Assembly: GCA_017552715.1 (NCBI GenBank)
Contig: JAFZOW010000064.1
Span: forward strand, 1 to 35,062
Reading direction: 5' to 3'
Source of the DNA: Lachnospiraceae bacterium
GTDB lineage: Bacteria; Bacillota; Clostridia; Lachnospirales; Lachnospiraceae
DNA length: 35,062 bases
In this document: one piece after another, positions 1-8,021 of the stretch
Position numbering within the stretch: the first letter of the stretch is position 1
Layout: each line of letters opens with the position of its first letter
Position numbers and translations under genes: made by a program
The notes under the pieces: model-generated
What the model saw: only the letters and a program-made list of their open reading frames with translations
What the model was told of the DNA's origin: nothing
Database searches by the model: none

Positions 1-70
1 CGCTACCTCATAAATACAATCAGTAGCGAAAGCGGCCGCACATTCTGACCTACATGTCAAGCTTTTTTAT

Positions 71-110
71 AAAAAAAAGAGCCCTATATCACTTATGATA
101 TAGAACTCTT
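71..110 (-). terminator. Rho-independent terminator of the lipoprotein gene
   Basis: Read on the minus strand, a hairpin (84-91 pairing with 96-103, loop 92-95, plus an outer stem 77-81/106-110 across a 2-nt mismatch) is followed by a run of eight T. It lies about 60 bp after the stop codon of the minus-strand lipoprotein gene. I see no gene in 1-166. Confidence 0.85.
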
Positions 111-166
111 CCTTCTGTTATCTTAACTTAATAACATTGGGCATCGCGCCCCCTCTTTTATTTTAC

Positions 167-1915
167 TTAGTCCGTAACTCTGTGGAAGACGTAATCGCTG
201 CCGCCGGGAGTCCCGTCGGTATTTGTCCATTCCACACTGATATGCAGACGGTCCTCGATCAGGCTCATGACCGTGTATTCCAGGGCAGGCCAGTCGCCTC
301 TGTATACCTTCCAGCTGGGCCGTCCCTCATAGTCTTCGTTATCAAAAAGCTCCATTTCGGCCATGTCGTATTTCCCGGTGCCGCCGTCGTAGTACTTTAC
401 GGTGCCGTTACCATCGGCATCGATCTCCATATACTTTTCGCTTCCGGGTTCGTCCTCGATCAGGCCGAAGTTTCCTTCCAGCTCATAGGAATACAGTTCC
501 CATTCGCCCTCCAGCTCCGAAAGCTCGGGGATGGGAGCGCTGTAGTATCCCCAGCTCAGCAGGATGGGGTATGCGATGGTGCCGTCATCATTCCGGGAAT
601 TCTCGTCAAAGGGGATGGCCTTGTAGTCGTAATCGTGCGGGATAAAGGCCTCACGCCAGCCGATATCCTGCTCCCGTATATGCTGGGCGCTGAAGGTGAT
701 GGTAAAGGCGGTCTCTTCGTAGATCACGGCTTCCGTCAGGAAATCCCTCCATTCCGTGACATAGTCGTTGGTGTAATCGTAAAGGAAGTTCGTTGCCAGG
801 ACCATATCGTTTTTCTGGTCCACATGGTAGACCAGATCCATGAAACCGGATGTACCGGTGGGGTTCTTTGCTTCGATACGCTGGCCCATGCCCTTGTAGA
901 TCTCCAGTGAATCGCCTTTAAGCTCAATGACGGGCTCGCAGAAGTTTGCATCCCCCGAGGCACTGTCCACGGTGCTCAGAGTGCCGGCACCGCTCACATC
1001 ACCGGAGAGCACGAACCACTCGGAGAGGAAGTGACCGGTGCCTTCATAGTATCCCAGAGAGAGCCAGAAGCTGTCCCGGCTGCTCAAAAACTGTATCACC
1101 TCCGGCCAGGACGTAGTGTCGCTGCTTTCAGCCTCGGGGATATCTCCAAGCTCGCTCAGTGAGCCGTCTTCCTTAAGACCCACCAGGTAGAATGCGCCAT
1201 CCTCCCCGTGCCGGGCCAGACCGACCAGTGTATCTCCCGCGAAATCAATGAAGCTGAGCACATCCGTATTTGCGGTGTTGAATTCACATAAGCGCTCTCC
1301 TTCCCTGTAGAAGGAGTAGATCTCACCGGCGGAGGCCCAATAGCTTGCGGCCAGAGTCCTGCCGTCGGGGGAGACAGCTACGGGAAGACCTTCGCAGTAA
1401 GCCGTAAGCTCCCCACTTTCGGGATCGATGAGGGAGGTGTGGTTGCCTGAGCTGTTACCGAGGAACAGACCTTCCCGGCCGATGTAGAGCGCTCCGTCTC
1501 CGTTTACGGGAAAGAGCTCCTTATACTCGTGGGTATCCAGGTCGTAGCAGCAGAGGATGGAGTCTACATAGGGATCCTCTTCATTAAGGAAGTTGTCGTA
1601 AAGCGCAAACTCCGGCAGGGCTGCGGGATCGGTCACACGATAGTATACCTTGCGGCCTGCCCTTACGAAATAATTACCGCTGCCTTCCGCCGATGCGTTC
1701 TTAAAACAGGAGCTGAAGACATGATCCTTTTGCTCTGCTGCTTCGGTGGGTTCCGCTTCAACAGGGGCTTCAGTGGGAGCTTCTGCAGGCTGTAAAGCCG
1801 TAACGACAGGTTCTTCTTCAGTGCTTCCGGGGCTTTCGGGCTCGTCTGCCTCCTTCGTCCCGCAGGCCGCCAGCAGGCTTAAGATGCTCAAAAGGCATAA
1901 CAGTTTCTTTTTCAT
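167..1915 (-). CDS. Secreted lipoprotein of unknown function
   Basis: The product is about 582 residues. The start at 1915 is chosen because AGGAGGAG lies just upstream and the protein then begins with a typical lipoprotein signal: basic MKKK, hydrophobic stretch, lipobox LAAC with the lipidated Cys at residue 18. An in-frame start at 1939 would put eight odd residues before the signal. After the Cys comes an acidic, Glu/Pro/Thr-rich linker (about residues 20-60). The middle contains short segments such as SPDGRTLAA that recall beta-propeller blades. The last 115 residues or so (from LEGEWELYSYELEG) look like a small beta-barrel, lipocalin-like domain. It should sit on the outer face of the membrane. 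It has its own promoter and terminator, so it is probably monocistronic. The protein class is clear; the function is not recognised. Confidence 0.85.
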   Translation of the reverse strand: MKKKLLCLLSILSLLAACGTKEADEPESPGSTEEEPVVTALQPAEAPTEAPVEAEPTEAAEQKDHVFSSCFKNASAEGSGNYFVRAGRKVYYRVTDPAALPEFALYDNFLNEEDPYVDSILCCYDLDTHEYKELFPVNGDGALYIGREGLFLGNSSGNHTSLIDPESGELTAYCEGLPVAVSPDGRTLAASYWASAGEIYSFYREGERLCEFNTANTDVLSFIDFAGDTLVGLARHGEDGAFYLVGLKEDGSLSELGDIPEAESSDTTSWPEVIQFLSSRDSFWLSLGYYEGTGHFLSEWFVLSGDVSGAGTLSTVDSASGDANFCEPVIELKGDSLEIYKGMGQRIEAKNPTGTSGFMDLVYHVDQKNDMVLATNFLYDYTNDYVTEWRDFLTEAVIYEETAFTITFSAQHIREQDIGWREAFIPHDYDYKAIPFDENSRNDDGTIAYPILLSWGYYSAPIPELSELEGEWELYSYELEGNFGLIEDEPGSEKYMEIDADGNGTVKYYDGGTGKYDMAEMELFDNEDYEGRPSWKVYRGDWPALEYTVMSLIEDRLHISVEWTNTDGTPGGSDYVFHRVTD

Positions 1916-1951
1916 CGTTCTCCTCCATCTTGTTTTCAAAAAATCCCATCT

Positions 1952-1980
1952 ATTATACCAGAAATCCGGACAGAATAAAA
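1952..1980 (-). promoter_or_regulatory. Promoter of the lipoprotein gene
   Basis: On the minus strand, TATAAT (1957-1952) is preceded by TGG, an extended -10. A weak -35 TTTTAT (1980-1975) lies 17 bp upstream. The start codon is about 37 bp downstream of the -10. Confidence 0.6.
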
Positions 1981-2004
1981 GTCATACCCTCATCCGCCGG
2001 AATA

Positions 2005-2033
2005 TTGTAAAGCCCCGGCTAATCTGATACAAT
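2005..2033 (+). promoter_or_regulatory. Promoter of the small protein-ridA pair
   Basis: TTGTAA (2005-2010), a 17-bp spacer and TACAAT (2028-2033), with TGA directly before the -10 hexamer. The expected transcript start is near 2040. It is divergent from the lipoprotein promoter. Confidence 0.65.
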
Positions 2034-2065
2034 CATGTGGGTCGGAGATCGCCTGCTTCGGCATC

Positions 2066-2332
2066 ATGGAAGGAGAGGTGGCAGCTTTGCGTTCAATGGA
2101 TTTCAAGATGGAAAGACCGGGCCTGCTGGAGGTGGGGCAGGAGGTCACGATAACAGAAGGCCTGCTTCCGGGCAGTTACTATTACACCATCGATCCCTCT
2201 CTGGCAATGTCGGCCAACTACAAGCTGAGGGACAGGCTCTATGCAAAGGAAGGAAAGGTGAGCCGCGTGGAGGAGACGCCCCGGGGCTTTTATGTGACCG
2301 TGGAATTTGAGGATGCCGTTCCATCGGCATGA
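2066..2332 (+). CDS. Small conserved-looking protein upstream of ridA
   Basis: This is a soluble protein of up to 88 residues, with no signal peptide, membrane segment or recognisable motif. The core, from LLEVGQEVTI to VTVEFED, reads like a small beta-rich fold. The start is uncertain. ATG 2066 has only a distant GGAG, whereas an in-frame TTG at 2087 lies 11 nt after an AAGGAG that falls inside the longer frame; ATG 2096 is a third choice. It ends 33 bp before ridA, follows a good promoter and has no internal stop, so it is probably the first gene of a two-gene operon with ridA. I do not recognise the family. Confidence 0.6.
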   Translation: MEGEVAALRSMDFKMERPGLLEVGQEVTITEGLLPGSYYYTIDPSLAMSANYKLRDRLYAKEGKVSRVEETPRGFYVTVEFEDAVPSA

Positions 2333-2365
2333 GGATAAATCATCATCACAAAAGGAGGATTGGAT

Positions 2366-2743
2366 ATGACAACCATCAGTACGGACAATGCACCGGCGGC
2401 CATAGGGCCCTATTCCCAGGCCATTGCGGCAGGAGGCTTTCTCTTTGCCTCGGGACAGATCCCCATTGACCCCGCCAAGGGTGTCGTGGAAGCGGAGGGG
2501 ATCGAAGCGCAGGCCGAGCAGGCCATCAGGAATGTGGGAGCGATCCTGGAAGCAGCCGGGACGGATTACGCCCATGTGGTAAAGACCACCTGCTTCCTGG
2601 CGGATATGAACGATTTTGGGGCCTTCAACACCGTATACGAGCGTTTCTTCACCGGCAAGCCTGCCCGCAGCTGTGTGGCGGTCAAGGCGCTGCCCAAGGG
2701 AGTGCTCTGCGAGGTGGAAGTGATCGCTCATCTCGACTCGTGA
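2366..2743 (+). CDS. ridA: RidA family reactive enamine/imine deaminase
   Basis: RidA proteins hydrolyse reactive 2-aminoacrylate and related enamine/imine intermediates released by PLP enzymes, protecting amino-acid metabolism. The 125-residue length is normal for this single-domain trimeric family. Family signatures visible are AAIGPYSQA near the N-terminus, FASGQIPIDP, the central KTTCFLADMNDF and the C-terminal PARSCVAVKALPKG, which carries the conserved Arg that binds the substrate carboxylate. ATG 2366 is chosen over the in-frame TTG at 2360 because AAAGGAGG ends 7 nt before it. It is likely cotranscribed with the small gene upstream. I see no clear terminator after it. Confidence 0.93.
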   Translation: MTTISTDNAPAAIGPYSQAIAAGGFLFASGQIPIDPAKGVVEAEGIEAQAEQAIRNVGAILEAAGTDYAHVVKTTCFLADMNDFGAFNTVYERFFTGKPARSCVAVKALPKGVLCEVEVIAHLDS

Positions 2744-2826
2744 GAATGCACATGCGTGAAGCGTAAAGCCTATATCTATGTATCATTTTGCACTGGCGAG
2801 AAGCTGCTATACTAGATATAGTATAC

Positions 2827-3080
2827 GCCGCCTGCGACACAAGTATTCGCACTCGGACTCAGCTCGCGCACGGATCTCGCCACAGGATCTTCCCGCTGCC
2901 TAAACGATCGCACGCCTCCCCACATTCGTGGGGCCCCTCCCGTGCTCCAGCCAGCGGGCCCCTCCTCGTGGCTAGCTCGTAGCGGACGCTAAGCTCGCAA
3001 TACGCCCGCGAGCGGGCTGCTCGCTAAGCGCCGACGGCTCGATACGGTCCTCGTTGCGAATACTTGCTGTCTCCGGCGGC
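2827..3080. mobile_element. Putative small non-autonomous element with terminal inverted repeats
   Basis: The left end (2827-2851) and the reverse complement of the right end (3055-3080) both begin GCCGCC, then share GACA and CAAGTATTCGCA, separated by two mismatches and a one-base gap. The 254-bp interval encodes nothing credible. This is the layout of a MITE or REP composite. No target-site duplication is evident, so mobility is inferred. Confidence 0.45.
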
Positions 3081-3301
3081 TGTAACATATCGACTTTTCC
3101 GGCCTTCATCGATATGTAGCCCGGCGCGGAGCAGAAACAGCATGGGGCCGTCGCATTGCCGCAGCACTTAATGAGCGCGAGCGTTTAATCTCGCCCGAGG
3201 TTTTGTCTGAGCGATGCTCGCGCAAGATCGCGCGAGCGAGCGAGTTGCCGAGGGCGAGTCGGTTTCGAAACGCGATGCGCGAATTTAGTGCGGAGGCATC
3301 A

Positions 3302-3453
3302 GCAAGGCCCCAGCTGTTTCTGCTCCGTGCCGTGAACAGATATCTCGAATACATGTGTCGCAGGCGGCAGGACGACAAGCAGAGCGTATGCCCGGAGGAC
3401 GGCCGCAAGGCCCCGGCTGTTTCTGCTCCGTGCCGTGAACAGATATCCCGAAT
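3302..3453. repeat. 49-bp direct repeat pair
   Basis: 3302-3350 and 3405-3453 match at 47 of 49 positions with an offset of 103 bp. The shared core includes CTGTTTCTGCTCCGTGCCG. A diverged inverted copy lies at 3122-3149. The function is unknown. Confidence 0.85.
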
Positions 3454-3481
3454 CCTTATCCTGCCGCCGGCAGATAAACAC

Positions 3482-3510
3482 TTGCGATTTCGGCCCGATG
3501 GGTGTATATT
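3482..3510 (+). promoter_or_regulatory. argG promoter
   Basis: TTGCGA (3482-3487), a 17-bp spacer and TATATT (3505-3510). The transcript should start near 3517, giving a short leader of about 27 nt with GGAGG before the argG ATG. There is no room for a T-box or riboswitch. Confidence 0.65.
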
Positions 3511-3543
3511 GTTAGAAAATTTGAAAATGCGGAGGACTAAACC

Positions 3544-4764
3544 ATGGCAAAGGAAAAAGTGATCCTGGCATATTCGGGAGGGCTGGATACCACAGCTATC
3601 ATTCCCTGGCTGAAGGAGAATTTCGATTACGAAGTGGTCTGCGTGTGCGTGGACTGCGGACAGGCGGAAGAGCTGGACGGGCTGGAGGAGCGCGCTAAGA
3701 GCTGCGGAGCCGAAAAGCTTTACATCCTGGATGTGACGGATGAATTCGCCGACGAATATATCGTGCCCTGCGTGCAGGCGCATGCGGTATACGAGAACAA
3801 ATATCTGCTGGGTACGTCCATGGCGCGTCCCCTGATCGCCAAGAAGCTGGTGGAGATCGCACGGAAAGAGAATGCTGCGGCGATCTGCCACGGTGCAACG
3901 GGTAAGGGGAATGACCAGATCCGTTTTGAGCTGGGCATCAAGGCACTGGCTCCGGATCTGCGCATCATCGCAGCCTGGAGAAACGATAAGTGGACCATGG
4001 ATTCCCGTGAGTCCGAGATCGAGTACTGCAAAGCCCACGGCATCCATCTGCCTTTCTCGGCGGATTCAAGCTACAGCCGTGACCGTAACCTCTGGCATAT
4101 CAGCCATGAGGGGCTGGAGCTGGAGGATCCGGCCAATATGCCCAATTACGACCATCTGCTGGTACTGGGTGTGACCCCCGAGAAGGCTCCGGATGAGGGA
4201 GAGACCATTTCCCTGAGCTTTGAGAAGGGTATTCCCGTAGCCATCAACGGCGAGAAGATGAAGGTTTCCGATATCATCCGCAAGCTGAATGAGCTGGGCG
4301 GCAAGCACGGTATCGGTATCGTGGATATCGTGGAGAACCGTGTGGTTGGCATGAAGAGCCGCGGTGTATACGAGACACCGGGCGGGACCATCCTCTATGA
4401 GGCGCATCAGCAGCTGGAGGAGCTGATCCTGGATCGTGAGACCACCAAGACCAAGCTGGATATGGGCAATCTCTTCGCACAGATCGTGTATGAAGGAAAG
4501 TGGTTCACCCCTCTGCGTGAGGCGGTGCAGGCCTTCATCGAGAGCACCCAGAAGTATGTGACCGGCGAAGTAAAGCTGAAGCTTTACAAGGGAAATATCA
4601 TCAAAGCCGGGGAGACTTCACCTTACTCTCTGTATAACGAGAGCATCGCGTCCTTCACTACCGGTGAACTCTATAACCACCACGACGCGGAAGGCTTCAT
4701 CAACCTCTTCGGTCTGGCCAGTAAAGTCCGCGGGATGAAGCATAAGGAACTGAGCGGGGAATAA
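3544..4764 (+). CDS. argG: Argininosuccinate synthase
   Basis: ArgG ligates citrulline and aspartate with ATP cleavage to AMP and pyrophosphate, the penultimate step of arginine synthesis, in the cytoplasm. At 406 residues it is the usual length. The N-type ATP pyrophosphatase loop AYSGGLDTT is at residues 9-17. Also visible are the family segments GATGKGNDQIRFE, SRESEIEYCKAHGI and KLKLYKGNI. The ATG at 3544 has GGAGG about 8 nt upstream. The usual partner argH is not in this window, and argJ, which acts earlier in the pathway, lies 3 kb away on the opposite strand in a different operon. Transcription appears to end at the terminator directly downstream. Confidence 0.97.
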   Translation: MAKEKVILAYSGGLDTTAIIPWLKENFDYEVVCVCVDCGQAEELDGLEERAKSCGAEKLYILDVTDEFADEYIVPCVQAHAVYENKYLLGTSMARPLIAKKLVEIARKENAAAICHGATGKGNDQIRFELGIKALAPDLRIIAAWRNDKWTMDSRESEIEYCKAHGIHLPFSADSSYSRDRNLWHISHEGLELEDPANMPNYDHLLVLGVTPEKAPDEGETISLSFEKGIPVAINGEKMKVSDIIRKLNELGGKHGIGIVDIVENRVVGMKSRGVYETPGGTILYEAHQQLEELILDRETTKTKLDMGNLFAQIVYEGKWFTPLREAVQAFIESTQKYVTGEVKLKLYKGNIIKAGETSPYSLYNESIASFTTGELYNHHDAEGFINLFGLASKVRGMKHKELSGE

Positions 4765-4774
4765 GAAAAAAAAC

Positions 4775-4810
4775 GAGGGCAGGGGCGGGGCTCCTGCTCT
4801 CTTTCCTTTT
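4775..4810 (+). terminator. argG terminator
   Basis: GAGGGCAGG (4775-4783) pairs with CCTGCTCTC (4793-4801), 8 of 9 bp, followed by a T-rich tail up to 4810. The next gene starts almost on the tail. Confidence 0.7.
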
Positions 4811-4814
4811 GTGT

Positions 4815-5105
4815 ATGGATGTTATCCGTGTTATCATCATCTATCTGGTGGCTCTTAACCTTCTTGGCCTGGGACTGATGGGACTGGACAAGTGGAAAGC
4901 CATGTATCACCGCTGGCGTATCCCGGAGGTCCATCTTTTTCTGGTGGCTTTTCTGGGCGGCAGCCTGGGGAGCCTTGTGGGAATGTATCTGTTCCGGCAT
5001 AAGACGAAACGCTGGTATTTCCGCTACGGATTTCCGCTGATCCTGGGAGCGCAGCTGGTGTTCGGAGCCTGGCTCATCGGATCGGATAAAGTTGTGATAA
5101 TGTGA
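4815..5105 (+). CDS. DUF1294 family small membrane protein
   Basis: This 96-residue integral membrane protein has hydrophobic segments at about residues 3-20, 34-54 and 70-90. The signature GLDKWKA, then RIPE, then a Gly-rich GGSLGSLVGMYLFRHKT and a closing PLI is that of DUF1294, whose function is unknown. ATG 4815 is used; an in-frame TTG lies at 4809. Neither has a visible Shine-Dalgarno sequence, since the upstream bases are the T-rich tail of the argG terminator. It ends 19 bp before trkA and may be cotranscribed with trkA-trkH, but the family is found in many contexts and no role in potassium transport should be assumed. Confidence 0.85.
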   Translation: MDVIRVIIIYLVALNLLGLGLMGLDKWKAMYHRWRIPEVHLFLVAFLGGSLGSLVGMYLFRHKTKRWYFRYGFPLILGAQLVFGAWLIGSDKVVIM

Positions 5106-5124
5106 GTTCTGGAGTAATGAGTAT

Positions 5125-6480
5125 ATGAAGATCATCATCGTCGGCTGCGGCCGTGTGGGCTTTGCCCTGGCCAAGCAGCTTTCGGAAGAGAATCACGATG
5201 TTACGGTCATAGATGTGAAGGCCGGCAAGCTGGAGCGTATGCTGGCTGTATTGGATGTGCAGGCCATTGAAGGCAACGGCACTTCTTTTCGCGTACAGCA
5301 GGAAGCCGGAGTGAGAGAGTGCGACATGATGGTGGCTGTTACCGGGCAGGATGAGGTGAACCTCCTATGCTGCCTGATCGCCCGGCGCAGCGGTATACGC
5401 CACACCATCGCCCGGGTGCAGAACCCCATCTATAACGAGGAGATCCAGTATCTTTCCGATGAACTGGGGCTGTCCATGACCATCAACCCGCGGCTGGCCT
5501 GTGCCAAGAATATCGCACGCCTGATCGAGGTGCCGGGAGCACTGGATATCACCACCTTTTCCAGGGGGCGGGTGGAGCTGCTGCGGCTGCCCATTCCCAA
5601 GGATTCGCCCATAGACGGCATGAGCATCATCGACTTTTCCAACAAGATCAGTCATGATACCCTGGTGACTGCCATCGAGCGGGATAAAGAGGTGATCATA
5701 CCCAACGGCCGTACAAAGCTTCTTGCCGGGGATGATATGTATGTGATCCTGCGGCCGGCCAATATACATAAGCTACTGCCGAAGATCGGCATCAAGGCCA
5801 AGCCCATACGTTCCGTGATGATCGCGGGGGGAGGGGCCACGGCCTATTATCTGGCCAAACAGTTGGAAAACCTTCCCATAGACGTAAAGATCATCGAACA
5901 GGACCATGCGCGCTGCGAGCAGCTTTCCGAACTGCTTCCCAAGGCCATGATCATCGAGGGCAATGCCTCCGACCGCCAGCTCCTGATGGAAGAGGGCATC
6001 AGCGAAAAGGACGCCATGGTGGCTGTTACCAATATGGATGAGGAGAATCTGGTCCTCTCCCTTTTCGCGTCAAAGGTGAGCAAGGCCAAGACCATTACCA
6101 AGCTCAACACCATCTCCTTTGATGAGGCATTATCCGACCTGCCCATCGGTGTGGTAGTGAGTCCCAAGCTCATCACCACCAAGAGCATACTGCAGTATGT
6201 GCGCGGTCTGGAGAATACCCATGGCAGCAATATCGAGACACTCTACCGTATGCTGAACGACCGGGTGGAAGCCCTGGAGTTCAAGGTGCGGGGAGATGCA
6301 AGGGTGATCGATACACCCCTGATGGAGCTTAAGCTGAAGAAGAACCTGCTGGTCTGCGCCATCATCCGCAGGGGCATGCTCATCACTCCCGGCGGTAAGG
6401 ACGAGATTCTGCCCGGGGATAACGTGATCATCGTGACCACGAGGCTGGGTCTTAATGATATCAATGATATTCTGGAGTAA
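5125..6480 (+). CDS. trkA: Trk potassium uptake regulatory subunit TrkA
   Basis: TrkA is the cytoplasmic gating ring of the Trk/Ktr potassium channel and binds nucleotide to open or close TrkH. The 451 residues hold two RCK units in tandem. The first Rossmann fold starts at residue 1 with the dinucleotide motif GCGRVGFALA and an acidic VIDV after the second strand; the second starts near residue 232 with IAGGGATAYYLA and IIEQD. Each is followed by a small C-terminal TrkA_C domain, the last near residues 370-451. This full-length two-RCK form matches Trk rather than the single-RCK Ktr form. A weak GGAG precedes ATG 5125. It lies 6 bp upstream of trkH. Confidence 0.96.
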   Translation: MKIIIVGCGRVGFALAKQLSEENHDVTVIDVKAGKLERMLAVLDVQAIEGNGTSFRVQQEAGVRECDMMVAVTGQDEVNLLCCLIARRSGIRHTIARVQNPIYNEEIQYLSDELGLSMTINPRLACAKNIARLIEVPGALDITTFSRGRVELLRLPIPKDSPIDGMSIIDFSNKISHDTLVTAIERDKEVIIPNGRTKLLAGDDMYVILRPANIHKLLPKIGIKAKPIRSVMIAGGGATAYYLAKQLENLPIDVKIIEQDHARCEQLSELLPKAMIIEGNASDRQLLMEEGISEKDAMVAVTNMDEENLVLSLFASKVSKAKTITKLNTISFDEALSDLPIGVVVSPKLITTKSILQYVRGLENTHGSNIETLYRMLNDRVEALEFKVRGDARVIDTPLMELKLKKNLLVCAIIRRGMLITPGGKDEILPGDNVIIVTTRLGLNDINDILE

Positions 6481-6486
6481 GATGGA

Positions 6487-7932
6487 ATGAACGGCAGGAT
6501 GATCTTCAACCTCCAGGGCAAGATCCTGGAGATCATCGGCAGCATGATGATCTTTCCCTTTGTGGTATCGATCATCTATCGCGAGCGCAGCGGGATCTAT
6601 TTCCTGGCCTGCGGCGCGGCGATCCTTGCTGTGGGGCATCTCATATCCCGCCTGTGCCGTCCGCGGAACAAGGCCTTTTATGCAAGGGAAGGCTTTGTGG
6701 TCACGGCTCTTTCCTGGCTGCTCTTATCCGTGGCGGGAGCGCTGCCTCTGTACCTCAGCGGTCAGATCCCCCGTTTTACGGATGCGCTCTTTGAGTGTGT
6801 TTCCGGCTTTACCACCACGGGAGCTTCTATCCTGCCCGAAGTGGAAAAGCTTTCCCATTGCATGAATTTCTGGCGCTGTTTTATACAGCTCATCGGCGGC
6901 ATGGGGGTTCTGGTCTTCATGCTGGCTCTCCTGCCTTCCACCGGAGGACAGGATCTGTATCTCATGCGGGCCGAGAGCCCGGGCCCCAGCGTTTCCAAGC
7001 TGGCCCCTAAGGTGCGTCAGACGGCATATTACCTCTATATCATCTATTTCATTCTCACCGGACTGGAGATCGTTGCCTTAAAGATCGCCGGAGCACCGCT
7101 CTTTGACAGTATCTGCACGGCCTTTACCACCACCAGTACCGGCGGTTTCGGAGTGCGCAACACATCCCTGACGGACTACAGCCCGGCTGTGCAGTATGTG
7201 ATCTCGGTCTTTCTGTTCTTTTCCGGATTGAACTATAATTTCTTTTTCTGTCTGTGGATGAAGAAGTGGAAGGATGCTTTCGGTTCGGAGGAGATACGCT
7301 TATACAGCGGGATCTTCTTTACGTCCCTGGCCCTGATCACTGCCAATCTGATCCTGGGAACCGGCAGGGGGATAGAAGAGGGTTTCCGCCATGCTTTCCT
7401 GCAGGTGGGTTCCATCATGACCACGGCGGGTTTTTCCTCTGCGGATTTTGATCAGTGGCCGGCTTTGTCCAGGGAGATCCTGATCCTGCTGATGCTCATC
7501 GGCGGCTGCGCGGGTTCCACCTGCGGCGGTATCAAGGTGTCCCGTGTGCTCATCTATTTAAAGACCGTAGGAAAGGAGCTTTCCATGCTCTGTCATCCCC
7601 GCAGCGTCAAGGTGCTTAAGGTGGAGGGGAAAGCCCTGCCTCACAATGTGCTGCGCTCGGCCAATATCTTTCTCATCACCTATGCGCTTATCTTTGTGGT
7701 CTCCCTCCTGCTGGTATCCCTGGACGGTTACGACCATACCACGAATTTCACCGCTGTGGCTTCGGCCATAGGAAATATAGGCCCCGGCTTTTCGCTGGTG
7801 GGGCCTACCTGTAATTTCGCGCATTTTTCCGATCTGGCTAAGTTTGTGCTGATGTTTGACATGCTGGCCGGACGTCTGGAGCTTTTCCCCATCCTGGTTC
7901 TCCTAAGCCCGGCTACATGGCGCAGAAGATGA
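6487..7932 (+). CDS. trkH: Trk potassium uptake channel TrkH
   Basis: This is the membrane subunit that conducts potassium, about 481 residues with the usual four membrane-pore-membrane repeats. The pore-loop filters are visible in order: SGFTTTGAS (near residue 108), FTTTSTGGFG (near 214), MTTAGFSS (near 315) and IGNIGPGFS (near 425). The C-terminus GRLELFPILVLLSPATWRR is typical, so the gene is complete. A GGAG inside the last codons of trkA serves as ribosome binding site, which implies translational coupling. A strong terminator follows. Confidence 0.96.
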   Translation: MNGRMIFNLQGKILEIIGSMMIFPFVVSIIYRERSGIYFLACGAAILAVGHLISRLCRPRNKAFYAREGFVVTALSWLLLSVAGALPLYLSGQIPRFTDALFECVSGFTTTGASILPEVEKLSHCMNFWRCFIQLIGGMGVLVFMLALLPSTGGQDLYLMRAESPGPSVSKLAPKVRQTAYYLYIIYFILTGLEIVALKIAGAPLFDSICTAFTTTSTGGFGVRNTSLTDYSPAVQYVISVFLFFSGLNYNFFFCLWMKKWKDAFGSEEIRLYSGIFFTSLALITANLILGTGRGIEEGFRHAFLQVGSIMTTAGFSSADFDQWPALSREILILLMLIGGCAGSTCGGIKVSRVLIYLKTVGKELSMLCHPRSVKVLKVEGKALPHNVLRSANIFLITYALIFVVSLLLVSLDGYDHTTNFTAVASAIGNIGPGFSLVGPTCNFAHFSDLAKFVLMFDMLAGRLELFPILVLLSPATWRRR

Positions 7933-7957
7933 ATCGGGATGCCGACTTCACAGCGAT

Positions 7958-8002
7958 AAAAAAACTGTTCTGAAATGCATCAGCATTCAGAACAGTTTTT
8001 TT
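7958..8002. terminator. Bidirectional terminator between trkH and argJ
   Basis: A near-perfect 17-bp stem, 7958-7974 with 7986-8002, has A-rich and T-rich arms, so it makes a hairpin plus U-run in both directions. It sits between the convergent trkH and argJ genes. Confidence 0.9.
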
Positions 8003-8021
8003 CGGAGTATACAGATCTTTC

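Larger units (their letters stand above)
2744..3481. repeat. Gene-free mosaic of inverted and direct repeats
   Basis: About 740 bp between ridA and the argG promoter hold no credible gene; the open frames here lack ribosome binding sites and read as low-complexity Arg/Ser/Ala. Clear structure is present. Inverted copies of a 22-26 bp sequence (key bases GCCGCC...AAGTATTCGCA) lie at 2827-2851, 3055-3080 and 3347-3368. A hairpin pairs 3085-3093 with 3109-3117. A 49-bp direct repeat occurs at 3302-3350 and 3405-3453, with a shorter inverted copy at 3122-3149. The centre (about 2880-3260) is very GC-rich. The pattern suggests remnants of REP- or MITE-like elements. Confidence 0.7.

Noticed and set aside
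137-910. Long plus-strand open frame opposite the lipoprotein gene
   Set aside because: It has no ribosome binding site and is antisense to a gene with a signal peptide, promoter and terminator; it is a shadow frame.
2788-2982. Open frame after ridA
   Set aside because: The translation is Arg/Ser/His-rich and lies across the inverted-repeat region without a ribosome binding site.
3203-3562. Open frame of 119 codons before argG
   Set aside because: It reads through the 49-bp direct repeats and the argG promoter, has no Shine-Dalgarno sequence and has an unnatural composition.
7880-7932. Possible truncation of trkH
   Set aside because: The C-terminal sequence ending in LSPATWRR is the normal TrkH end and all four pore loops are present.
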